Below, piece by piece: positions 24,561 to 35,690 of a DNA stretch of 64,000 nt. Made by a program: the position numbers and the translations under genes. Source of the DNA: Poecilobothrus nobilitatus (taxonomy: Eukaryota > Arthropoda > Insecta > Diptera > Dolichopodidae); contig OX352773.1 in assembly GCA_947095535.1 (NCBI GenBank), positions 259,803,590-259,867,589 of the forward strand. Direction: 5' to 3'. Every line of letters starts with the position of its first letter. Positions within the stretch are counted from its first letter, which is position 1. The notes under the pieces are model-generated. The model searched no databases, was not told where the DNA came from, and worked only from the letters and a program-made list of their open reading frames with translations.

Positions 24561-26298
24561 TAAGTAAAAAAAATTGTTTTAAATAAAGACAATGTAATCT
24601 GTAAAAATATTTGATTAAATTCTTAGTATAAAACCAATTCGCTAATACGTTTTAAGTTTTTGGTTATACCATAATAGACTAAACATAACCTTTTATTTTA
24701 GAAAAATAATTTTTAACAAAAAAAAATTATTCTGTAAAAAAATTTATTTAATATATTTTTGAAACCCACTGTATATAATTAAAATATATGTATATAAATA
24801 CAAAAAAAAAAAATGTATGGTTAATGTGAAAGTTTTACTCTCTTAAAACGAATTTAGTAATAAATTTTATTTCTAAGGGATAGAAATTTGATTAGAAAAC
24901 TTAAGATTGACACTTATATATAGGGATTTTTGTTTTTTGTTTTTTTTTTTTTTTTTTTTGTGTATAACATATGTACACATTAAGTTTTCTTTTAAAATTA
25001 ATGACAATATCTTTTTTTTATTAGTATTTAGCGTTATCATTGTGTCCCATCTTTAATTAAAATATTGTTTTCTCTGTTTAACATTTTATTTATTTATTTT
25101 TTTTCTTTTGTCATTTATTTATTATATATTTTTATATATTATGTAGATTGTAGATATAATTAAATATCTTATACATTATCATATCATTCTTTAAGTCTAA
25201 CAACTTTTCTATTAAAGGAAAAACAAAAAAAAAAAAATCTTATAACTTTAAGTGTAATATGATGTCATATCCCTTTTTTTTTTACTAGAATATTGTTATT
25301 TCGTTTTGTTGATTTCTTTTTGTTATTAAAATATTTATTTAATAATGTCTGAGTTTTTGGAACTACTGGTAACAACAAAGTTTTTATTGTATATATATAC
25401 AAATGTTAGGAAAATTTAATTATTTTTTCGTTTTTTTTTTTTTTTTGTCGGGAACATATGGTTTCAAAAAAATGTTCAGTTTTAGTTTGCATTTTGAGGT
25501 TTTTGAACTGAAGTTCAACAAAATTAATTTTATTAAATGAATTCAATGGCATATGGGGATTATATGGGTTTAATAAATAAATAAGATACAAATTTCTTTG
25601 AATTATTTTCGTTTTTTTATTTTGATTTTGCTTATAATTGATAACTTTTAAGGGACCATCATTTTTCTATACTATATATCTAATATATGATATTTTCGAT
25701 GTGTCTTCTAAGGCTTTTTTTTTGTTTTTTTGAAATTTGGTTTTGGAAAATCGTACATTAAATAAAATATTTTCTTAATTTTGTTGTTTTTTTGCTAAAA
25801 AAAATTTTCGCTAAATTAATTTTAGATTTTTCTTTTATTAAAAGTATTGAATCGATAATTTAAATGAAATAGTGTTAGTGATATGAATGTTATATCACTA
25901 ATATGTTAGTAAATATGAATTGTTGTACTTTGTAAGAAGGAAATATATTTGTTGAAAAAAACATATAAATAAAAGTATAAGTAATCAATATTTAAGCCAA
26001 ATTCATTTTCGCTTTCGATTTAATTCATTTTAATTGGTGGATTTTTTTGTAACTTTAGTGAATGCAAACGCGTATTTCGTTCAGTTTAAACCATTTATTT
26101 AGAATTATTATATGTATAATAATTATTATAAGAAAACTTCGCAGTATATTTGGACAAATATTAGAAATTTAAAGGAATTATAACTTCATAAACTATGAAG
26201 TAAAACGGATAAGTGAATATTAGAAACGATTACAAATATCAGCTAGATTAATAAAGTTAATCCAGTAAGATATTTTTTATCTTCGAAAAGTAACAAAA
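24561..26298. other. AT-rich DNA without a recognisable gene
   Basis: Long poly-T runs (for example 24940-24960) and no supported gene or repeat. Confidence 0.5.
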
Positions 26299-26922
26299 AA
26301 CTAGGTAGAATGTAAACCAACGGTTTTTAAAAGATCACATTTCCAAAAGACAATCCAAACTGTTTAGAATAATGCCTAAGTTAGAGATGTTTAAAAATCG
26401 CAAATTTTCAATTTTTGAGCCATAATAGCTCATAAACAGGGGGTGCTCCAAAAAAAATTCCGAGCAAACTTATACTAATTCTAAAAGTGTTTTCTGCCCT
26501 CAAAATTTCAAATCCCTATTTGAAAGCGTTCCGGAGTTATGAGGGTAGAAAAATCATCCAAAAATTTGGTTTTCACATAACGGCAAATTTAAATACTAAA
26601 ATTTAAAAAAAGTGTATGATTTTGATATTAATTCTAAAAAAAATACCTGTCGTATGACGTTTTCAGATTGAAAAAATCTTAAGAAGTACATAAGATATAC
26701 GCATTTCAAAATAGGGCTTTTTCAAGGTTTGAGGGGCTGTAGATCTCCGGATGGGACTACATGAGAAAGTTGTTCCACAAAATTAATTTTTTTATGAGAC
26801 TTACCGATGGTTAAAATTTTTTTCTCAATCTTTAACGGTGTAGAAGTTTTGTAAACAGCCGGACGGACAGAGTGAAACTAATAAGCACATTTTTTCAAAA
26901 TTTTTTGGAAATATGCTAAAAA
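26299..26922 (+). mobile_element. HINE-like element, family Y, copy A
   Basis: The 5' end holds a stem-loop AAACC-AAC-GGTTT (26314-26326) and then AGATCACATTTCC. The body contains the blocks CAAATTTTCAATTTTTGAG, TTCCGGAGTTATGAG, CACATAACGGCAAATTT and GACGTTTTCAGATTG, and a short GGACGGACAG tract near 26863. The 3' end is a hairpin, AGCACATTT paired with AAATATGCT (about 26884-26916). It has no coding capacity. This is the plan of non-autonomous Helentrons (HINE/DINE-1 type), which move using enzymes supplied in trans. This copy lacks about 100 bp of the 5' body present in copies B and C. Confidence 0.7.
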
Positions 26923-27682
26923 CTAAAATAATGAAAAATATTGAGTCCAATATCTATCTATAGCAAAAATTCAATTTTTATCAATTCCGAACATGTTCAA
27001 AAATACTTGGAAAAGTTCAAGAACTATAAGCAGTACTAATTGGTGATAAGATATAAGACTATAATATTTTTGTGATTCAATTGGGTGGGTCAAAACACTA
27101 TAATTGCATTATGATGGTATGCTCCACAATGGCGAAGGAAAACATTACAAAAAAATGTTATGGCTTTTTGACCCATACAAATGAATTTTTAATTTTTTAT
27201 TAATTTTTTTAATTATTTATATTATTATTCAATTCGATTTCTATTTTGAGACTCAAAATATTGAAAAACGACAACATATATTTAAAAAAAATTAGTATTT
27301 TTCTCAATCAAAGACCTCTTATAAATTTAAATATTATAATAATTAGTTTTGGGTACGGAATCTTGCATTAAAAAATCCTGAATGATAAAATCTTGCATAT
27401 AAATAGATTATAATGTTGAAGTAAAAGAAATTTTAAGAGAACAATTAAATCAAATAATTTTTGCATTTAAATAATAAATTAAATACATATATACATATAC
27501 ATGTACATATAAAATAAAAATTTATTTTCCTTTCCCTTATGTTTGGCGTTATGTTTATAGCTTATTTAGAAAAAGCTTTTTAAACTCTTCAATTCCGAAT
27601 TTAATAAATTTTTTCTAACTGTTTTAGTCTTCGAATATCACAAAAGCGGAATTGTCAGATTATTTTCAGCAAAATAGAAATT
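26923..27682. other. AT-rich DNA without a recognisable gene
   Basis: Nothing supported. A short pair of AATCTTGCAT motifs at 27360 and 27390 may be worn units of the adjoining minisatellite. Confidence 0.45.
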
Positions 27683-27832
27683 TCTAAATGTCCGGATTTT
27701 GCGCTGCCGAGATTTTGAAATGTTTAGATTTTGGATGTCGGAATTTTAAATGTTGCGATTTTGAAATGTCAGGATTTTTATGTGTAGGTATTTTGAATGT
27801 CGAAAATTTAAAAGTTAGAATTATGACAATTT
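27683..27832 (-). repeat. Degenerate minisatellite, unit about 16-19 bp
   Basis: Seven to nine imperfect units with the core GATTTTGAAATGTC run across this stretch. On the minus strand the core reads GACATTTCAAAATC, which matches the TCAAAATCTCGTG family at 11836-11914. Confidence 0.65.
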
Positions 27833-29208
27833 TAAAGAGTTTGTAATCCGTTTTTTTCTTTCATACACCTAAATAAAAATTCTGAAGTTTATAGTTAAAT
27901 ACATTTACGAACAATTGATACAAATACAAATAAATACAAATACATTTCTATATTTATAGAATTTCTACATTTTTTTATTATTATTTTATTTATTTAATTT
28001 AATTAGAATTTTATATTTTTAAGTTTGAAATTTTATATTCTAAGTAAGTATTATTGATTTTAAAATTTAAATAAATTTAAACTTTTTAGAATTATCCTGT
28101 AAAATTCCTGTTTTTTTTGTTTTTTTTTTTTTGTTTTAAGTTACCAGGAATGCTTTCAAATTTTAAAGTAGATTATCATTATCCTTTAGGCTGTTACTTT
28201 TATTAATTGTCTAATTTTAACTTTCGAAATTGCTTTAAATGCTATCCTATTTTTAATAAAAATAAAATTTTTCCAGCAGTTTTTAAAAACATTCAAAACA
28301 GATTTAATGGACAAGATATAAATATTTATATTCAAGAAATCTTTTGATAACCAAAAATTCAATTAGTTAAAAAGTTTATAATATACTTGTACCTAAAGTA
28401 TACATCTACAAAATGTATTATGGTAAATTGAAATTTCATTCTTTGACTATAAATATTAATAATTTATATGTATGTAGATATGTATTGAACAAAATTTTAT
28501 TGCATCCTTAAGATTTCTAAATATTTTCTTACATTCTATATGTATCCATTTATATTCAATTAAATAAAGATGTCCTTAAAAAAATATCTCTTAATTTAAC
28601 TTCATTTAAAAACCAAGAATATTTTTTTTATAGATATACATTTATGCAAATATATATATACTTAAGGACATATATACATGTATTTATACATTTATTATTT
28701 GTTAAAACTGTTGCAATTTAAAAAGCTAAGAAGTGTTGTGCTTGTGTGCAATATATTATGCTAATAAAATTATGTTGACTCCATGTTTGTTTTTTATTGA
28801 ATGTTTTTTAGGAATTTAAACTTTTGTTTTTAATATTGTTAAAAAGTTAAAATTTCAAAAAAAAAAATATACCTAACAAAAAAAAAAAAAAGAAATTTTG
28901 TAATATTTAAATTGGATTCGTTTGATTGGAAAAGTGTTGCCATCAGCTAACAATATAATGTATAAAAATTATTTTATTAGAAATGTTGCTATATAAAACA
29001 AAAACTTTAAGTAAAGAAGGTAAAATGTAAATATTTTTATGGCGCACAGAAAACAATAAAAACAGTTTAGAATATTGTGGCTGGCACCAAAATTTGTAAT
29101 TCATTTAAGAATTTTATATAAGTATAAGAAGGGAATTGAGAAACATCAAGAATTACTTTCTTATGTTTTAGCAAAAACGTAGATAATTAAGAAAAGCTAT
29201 TTAAACTA
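27833..29208. other. AT-rich DNA without a recognisable gene
   Basis: No gene or clear element. Short TATGTA-type tracts near 28460-28700. Confidence 0.5.
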
Positions 29209-29624
29209 TCCAGCTAATAGTGTAATAGTTAAGACAAAGACAACATCCTTTCATACGAAAGGTCTCGGATTCAAACCCCAGCTGGATCATATAGATTAAT
29301 AAAAAATAATATAGATTTTTCTTATAATATATAATTAGTAGAATATAATTAAATTTAAAATAAGTATAATATGTCTTATAAATTATAATTAATATCATAT
29401 TGTAATAGCTATATAATAAAATAATAATAAACCATAATTCTTGTATAAGATAATAGATGGCGTAGAATTAAAAGAAACGTCTTTCTTGTACAATCCGAGT
29501 CGATTAATCAATGGCTTAATGAAATTAATGATTCACGAAACTGAAGCTTAGTCAAATATGAATAATAAATGACTTAGTGGATGCACTATACTCCACATTG
29601 AAGTGGCAAGGACAAAAAAAAAAA
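29209..29624 (+). mobile_element. tRNA-derived SINE, family S2 (with insertion)
   Basis: The tRNA-like head has TAATAGTGTAATAGTTAAG as a box A and GATTCAAACCCCAGC as a box B. The body (AGATGGCGTAGAATTAAA, then TTCTTGTACAAT, then AATAAATGACTTAGTGGATG) matches the S2 copy at 33187-33498, and both end in GGACAAAAA-type A tails. This copy is about 100 bp longer because of an AT-rich insertion around 29335-29415. It is LINE-dependent and carries no protein. Confidence 0.75.
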
Positions 29625-29654
29625 TTAAGACTATAGATATGTGAAATTATAAAA

Positions 29655-29700
29655 TTTGTACAGGTGTTTAAAAAACGAAAATTTTCAATTTTTGACCACA
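29655..29700 (+). mobile_element. Short fragment related to X/Y repeats
   Basis: TTTGTACAGGTGTTTAAAAA followed by a CGAAAATTTTCAATTTTTGACC block matches the ACAGGTGTNTAAAAA...TTTTCAATTTTTGA block of elements X and Y. Similarity fades after about 29700, so this is a decayed fragment. Confidence 0.45.
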
Positions 29701-30702
29701 GCAAAAAAAGTAGAAAGTAGTACTGAAGTAACTTATTAAAAATTTTTCATCTCTTAATATTTTTAAGTTATAATTAAAATGGCGCATGTCGGATTTATGA
29801 GAGAAGTAAAATTTTGTGAAGTTAAAAGTGCGAAAAGTTACTATAAATTCCAAAAAAATGTAAAATTTTGATATTAAAAAATGTTCTGCGATTTGGCTAT
29901 TAGGATTGAAAAAATTTTGAACAAAACCTAAACTTAAATCTAATCTATACACATTTGATAATATGCTAAAAACTTTCAATATTTTGGCTATTGATGTTTT
30001 ACCATTGTCTAGTCTAATCAGTTCCTTTATGTTTTAGAGTAATATTTAAAACTCAGAGTAAAAAAGTGCATCCTTTTTATTCCTTTTAATGTCCCAAAAA
30101 TTTACATACGAAAAAAACAATATATATATATATATATCTGGTTACATTTTTTTTTTCGAATTTTATATAGTAGACGATATGCATATTGATTCAGAAAAAA
30201 AAAAAAAATATATATATATGGTTTGTAAATTTAAAATAATTTTTTTGCTTCAGTTTACCATCTTGAATTTAATTTAAAAGTTTTTGAAACCTAAAAAAGG
30301 ATACTAAAAATAGAATGAAATAAAATAAATTTGCAACACCTTAACAATATTTAGAAAACTTTTAGAGAATAAAAATTGGAATTATTTTGTCTTCTTTTTC
30401 AAATAAATACCAAAAAAAAAAAAAAAAAACTAAATAAAAAAAAAGAAAAAGAAAAAAATAATAAAATTTTCATAGTAAATTTAATAAAAATACAAAGAAA
30501 ATATATAAGAAAATTTTCAATTGAAAACTTTTGAATTTATTAAAAAAAAAAAAAACTATCTAACTTAAAAAAAAATTCAAGATATTTTGTGGTTGTCTTT
30601 GAATTGTCTCTGAATCTTATAAAGTTATAATATATAGAATTAAAAAATCATAAGGATAAAAAAAACCATCTGAAAATTGAACTTGAATAAGAATTTCTGA
30701 TT
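29701..30702. other. AT-rich DNA without a recognisable gene
   Basis: AT microsatellites (30120-30138, 30205-30220) and long A runs (30413-30430). No gene supported. Confidence 0.5.
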
Positions 30703-32273
30703 AAAAACGAGGAAGAATACAGTTGACTTTGTCAACTCTTAGATACCCGTACGAACCGTTAGTTTGTTCACAGCCTGTCACTTTGCTTACAATATTATTT
30801 TTTTAATATTTTAGTATTTTTAAATAATTTGGGTGAATTTTATAATTTCTAGAACTATGGGTTGTACATATATTCAAAATATATGTTTATACATTCTTCA
30901 AAAGCAGATTTTAACATAACGATTATCAATCCAAAACTTTTTCAAATATTCTATAGTACCATGTAATACTAAGCGGTAAATGTATATTAAATTTACTTAG
31001 TACAAAATAGTAAATATAATTTTAAATATTATATTATATTATATTTAAATATTCCATTGACAGAATAATTTCTTATAAGTACAATAAAATACATATATGT
31101 ATGTAAATACGGCGCTATATAATATACATCTATACTCTTATCATTCATTCACTAGTGACATATACGATATGTAAATAAACATGATATTATATAAGTATGT
31201 ATATATATCAATATCATATAAATAAAAATTCTTCAAGCAACCGTTATGTTGTTTATTTATTTACATTTTTTTTTACTACGCATTATAGCCTCAACAATTT
31301 CAAATTATCGAGTAAAACAAAATGGAAAAAAAATCGTTAAAGGAATTTGTTAGAAAATTTGAAAAAATCAAGTAACACTTTCGTCAATTATAAAGTAACC
31401 CTATATTATTAAAAAAAGTTGTTGACAGAAATAAGAGTATAATGTTGAAGCTTTAATTTTTGTGTATTACTTCAAAAAAATTTTAACAGGTGTTCAAGTT
31501 ACAGGTGTTTAAAAATAGGAAATTTTCAGTTTTTGACCCCTTACAGCTCCTAAACGGGGAGTGATACAAAAAAAATTTCTGAAATGACTCATACATAATT
31601 TTCAAAGATCTAACTTCTGTCAAAATTTCAAGTTTCCAACTTTAACCGTTTAGAAGATAGAAGGGTTAAAGGATTTTGCAAAATTTTAGTTTCGCATAAC
31701 GGTAAATTAAGACACCGTATGCCACAAATATATATTTATTGTATACATACTTTTAAAGCTAATGAAAGTAGTAATCGTTTGGCGTTTTCAGAATGAAGAT
31801 ATACCTTATACATCTTGTGCTATAACAATTTAAATATAGAGCTTTTTTGAACCTTTGGGGGACTGTAGCTCCGTAACGGGTGGGGCTACAAAAAAAAGTT
31901 ATTAAAAATAAAATTAATATTTTTGTGAGATCTATCAGTAGTTAAAATTTCATAGCTCTATTTCAAAAAAAATGTGGTGATCTAAAAGTTAGGTGTTCGA
32001 GAGCTACCCTAAGTTTTGGTCCAAACTCAACCAAAAAAATAGGGAACCTACAAATTACTCCAAGAATATTTTGTGTAAATTTCAAGATTCTAGCTTTCTT
32101 AGTTTTTGAGTTAGCGTGCTGACGGACGGACGGACATGGCTCAAAAGTCTTAGAATTTTTTTCTGATCCGATCCATACCTTTGAAGGTATATCTAGCTCG
32201 CTTATTTCGAGGTGTTACAAACGGAGGAGTAATTTTATTATACCCGATCCTATCGTACGGGTATAAAAAAAAA
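30703..32273 (+). mobile_element. HINE/DINE-1-like element, family X, plus copy
   Basis: This 1.57-kb non-coding element has a second copy in inverted orientation at 54908-56533, about 94 percent identical by eye over a 200-bp sample. The 5' end is AAAACGAGG, then a perfect stem-loop AGTTGAC-TTT-GTCAACT (30721-30737), then ATACCCGTACGA (30743-30754). The 3' end has a (GACG)n tract at 32121-32136 and a terminal hairpin TATACCCG/CGGGTATA (32239-32265) that contains TCGTACGGGTAT, the exact inverse of the 5' 12-mer, followed by an A run. The middle shares blocks with family Y (ACAGGTGTTTAAAAA, GTAGCTCCGTAACGG). The family parallel is mini-me/DINE-1 and other HINEs, which bear TA and GTCY tracts. 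Confidence 0.8.
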
Positions 32274-32889
32274 TTTCAAATTTTGAGAAAAAAAAAACAC
32301 AAATAGTTATTTCATGTTCGTTTAAAAAAAAAAAAGATTCATTAGTTAGATGAAAAGATTCAAAGATAAAAAACTCTTCAAATATTGCAGATATCTTAAG
32401 GATACTTTTGACAAAATTTTTATTCAATATTAAAAAATATTTGATTTCTCAAAATAAATTGGAAATTCTTATAAATAAAAATACTTTATTTATAGTTTCA
32501 AAAATTAGTTTCATGATATTTTGATTTTGTTATAAATAAAATATAAGACAAAATTAAATAACGACAAACTTTAGAAAGTAAATGAATTTTGTTTTAAATA
32601 TAAACATATTTTATTAAAATATTAAAATTGTATATTTGTTTTTAAAAGCGTATATTGTATATAATTATGTATCTTGAATAAAAGTAAGATTTAAGTCTGT
32701 TTCACAATTATGGTAGAAATTTTAAACGTATTGACAACCAGTGACATTTGTTTAATATTTAGATTATAAAATGTGGCAGTGCGTTAATATTTGGGTGTAA
32801 AAAGGTACAGTTGTAGTAGACAAATAATTAAATATGTATAAGAAATTAAATAAAATTCGGCTTAACGAAGAATTTTCATGATAAGGAAA
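32274..32889. other. AT-rich DNA without a recognisable gene
   Basis: Nothing recognised. An open frame of 70 codons at 32215-32427 (minus) starts in the X tail and is chance. Confidence 0.5.
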
Positions 32890-32950
32890 CGCTCGAAATC
32901 AAAAGTGTTCGGAAGTTCTCGTTTCAAAAATCTCATGTATCAAAAGGTTA
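32890..32950 (+). repeat. Worn minisatellite fragment
   Basis: The stretch contains CGAAATCAAAAGTG, TCTCGTTTCAAAAATCTC and ATGTATCAAAAGG, two to three worn units of the TCAAAATCTCGTG family. Confidence 0.45.
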
Positions 32951-33186
32951 AATACATAAAAATTTATAAAAATATATAAAAATACATAAACTAAGAGCTT
33001 GAACTCAAATCTCACTATTTCATACAAAAACTATACATCTGAACTTATAGATTTTGTTTGAAAATGTAAAATTTTGAATTCAAGCTCAGTTTTATGCATT
33101 CGGCCAATAATCTCGTATTTTATTTTAAAAGTATTATTTGTGAGTTTAAAAAAACAAGAATTTAAAAATGAGATTTAACCACTAAA

Positions 33187-33498
33187 TAGCCAATGGTATA
33201 GTGGTTAAGACACCGGTCTTTCAAACAAAATGTCTCGGGTGGCGTTTGAACTGGCTGGGTCATATAGATTAATGTAGACTTTTCTTATAATAAAATAATA
33301 ATAAAAAATATAATTCTTGTGTAAAGATGGCGTAGAACTAAAGAAACGCCTAGTCTTGTACAATAACTACAGCTGAGTAATCAAAGGCTTAATGAAACTA
33401 ATGATTCTAGAATTTGAAGCTTAATAAAATATGAATAATAAATGACTTAGTTGATGTCCTATTTTCATTATAGACGTGGAAAGGAGACAAAAAAAATT
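33187..33498 (+). mobile_element. tRNA-derived SINE, family S2
   Basis: The head CAATGGTATAGTGGTTAAGA is a good box A, and the box B region (GGCGTTTGAACTGGC) is slightly decayed. The body matches 29209-29624 (TAGATTAAT, AAGATGGCGTAGAACTAAAG, CTTGTACAATAAC, AATAAATGACTTAG). It ends in GGAGACAAAAAAAA. At about 312 bp this is probably the more typical length for the family. Confidence 0.75.
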
Positions 33499-34797
33499 AT
33501 ATATCTATGTATGTTTTATGAAATTTTATAAAATCCATTACTCTATTTTGACAATTGTCTAAAAATATACCGTTTAAATAAAAAAAAAGGTTGTTAATTT
33601 TTAAAAAGATTTTAATTGAAAAGAATTTTTAAAGTTAAAAATATGAGTTGATTCGAAAACCAATTTTGTGATCTTAAAAAGTATTTTATATTAAAATATT
33701 AATCAAAAGTTTTATCTATATATTTTTTTTTTAAATTTTAATTGAAGTGTTGTCAAAATAAAATGTAAAGTTTTGCAAATTGATTTTGTTAATGCTATAA
33801 AGTGTCAATTCAATTGTAAAAATTTAATTAAAACAATTGTTTATTTTATTGTTTTATATTTATAAAATAATAAAATAAAATTTAATTCAATATAATTTCA
33901 CTAAACTTTTTTTCTTTTAGTTTTTCTTGTAACTTGTAAAATTAAATTGATTTGAAAAAGAATTGAAATAATAATAAAAAAATTTAATTAATTCATTTTG
34001 ATAATTCTTTTAACAGAGGAAATTTATTGATAAATTTAATTATGGTAAAATTTAATATAATAAAAAAAAATGGTTAGATATTTTGAAGTTTTAATTTGAT
34101 ACTCCATAATTAATTTTTTTTTTTTTTTGAGAATTTATTTGGAAATTTATAAAAATAAAAATCTCTTATAAAAATTTATTCGATTATGTGATTTTCGTGT
34201 TTATCTGATCTTTCAACGTTTATTCTTGCAATCATTTTGTTACTTTAGGAAAGGGATTTGTATACTAAGGAATTTTTCACTACACTTTATCTTAATTGCT
34301 ATTAATTTTTTATCCAAATGATCGGATATTTACTTTTAGGCGTATATAATTTTAAAATATTCTTTTTTTTATTTATAGTTTATGATATTTTGCCTATGCG
34401 TTAAAAAAAATGTCTCCGAAAAATACTTGTATTCCAATTTTTAGCTCGATAAGAGGAGATATTATCACTACTAGTATAAAACCGAGAGCCGGAAGCTAGA
34501 TGTTAAATATAACCAACCAGCACTCTAACCCCTATCAAATATTTATTTAAAAGAACAAATCCCACAAAGTGCATCTTCTGTGATCAGTAGTTAACATTAT
34601 GATACATCATTTAACTCTAAGAGTTCAGTGTCAACAGAATTTATTAAACCACTATAAAAAGCAAAAAGCAAAAACAAAGAAGTCATACAGAAAATAAAGA
34701 ACAGGTTAAAAATGTTCGGAATTTGCAACGAGATATAATTTAGAATCCGGTATTCATTCTTTTTTTTTTATTTTATATATTTCTATTTTTAAGTTTA
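33499..34797. other. AT-rich DNA without a recognisable gene
   Basis: No supported gene. The stretch at 34430-34700 is a little less AT-rich but shows no readable frame. Confidence 0.45.
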
Positions 34798-34922
34798 TTC
34801 AGGGAAACCATTCATGTGGCAAAATAATTACATGAAGTGTGTGAAATTCGAACCCACATCCCCTCTGTGTTTATAGCGTATTTCATAACCTCTTTCTCAA
34901 TAGCCACACCGGCTCCTCTTTT
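34798..34922 (-). mobile_element. tRNA-derived SINE, family S1 (inverted, internally deleted)
   Basis: On the minus strand it reads GAGCCGGTGTGGCTATTGAG, AATACGCTATAAACACAGAG, GATGTGGGTTCGAATTTCAC. This matches the S1 head at 40.6 kb (AATACGCTGTAAACACCGAG, GTGTGGGTTCGAGTTCCAC). The middle of the body is missing, but a GCCACATGAATGG piece remains before the end. Confidence 0.65.
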
Positions 34923-35164
34923 ATTTTATAATCATTAATTCATTTTAATAATGAATATTTTTGTGATAACAGGTTTTATTAAGCATGTCAGTATAAAAAG
35001 CAATCAAAAGCGCGGTAATCAGTTGCCCGTAATTATTAATTTAATTGACTTATTTATTTTGTTGTTAATATTGTAAAGTTCGACATTTTTTTTGTTATAA
35101 TACAATTGATTCTTGTAAATTATCAATAATCATAAAATTTTTTTATAGTCTTCTAACTTTAAAA

Positions 35165-35690
35165 TTGCCTTTCTAGAACATTTTTGAAAAAAAATTGTTT
35201 ATTAGTTGCAATTTGTCTGTTTGTCTGTTTACAAAACTTTTACACCATTTGAAATAAAACAATGATATTTTAACCATAAATAGGTCTTTGAAAAAAATTA
35301 ATAAAAATTAATTTTTTATGTAGCCTCACCACCTATTACCGAACTGCTGTCCCCTAAAGTTGGAAAAATTTATTTTCCAATGTGGATATTTGCACGAAAT
35401 AATGGTTCTGCTTAACATTTTGTACAATCTATAAACGCTAAATGACTGGATATATTTTTGATCATAATTTTTTTAAAATTTAGTGTTTAAATTTACCGTT
35501 GTGTGAAAACAAAATTTTCCAAGATTTTACTTCCTTCATATTTCCACAACGATTATAGATAGAGCGTTAAAATTTTGAAAGTCTTCAAAATTAGAACAAA
35601 TCACTTCAGAACATTTTTTTTGAATCTTCCATTGTTTAAGAGCTATTTGGGATCAAAAGTTAAAAATTAGCTATTTTACGACGGTTATAA
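35165..35690 (-). mobile_element. HINE-like element, family Y, copy D (decayed)
   Basis: In minus orientation the order is TTTTGATCCCAAATAGCTC, CACAACGGTAAATTT, TGTAGCCTCACC-type blocks, a worn tract (reverse of TGTCTGTTTGTCTGTTTAC, 35214-35232) and an eroded terminal piece ending at AGAACATTTTTG. The 5' stem-loop is lost. Its wear is similar to copy E. Confidence 0.6.

Noticed and set aside
29668..29979. Minus-strand open frame of 103 codons
   Set aside because: Phe/Ile/Leu-rich AT-driven sequence overlapping an X/Y-related fragment; no domain.
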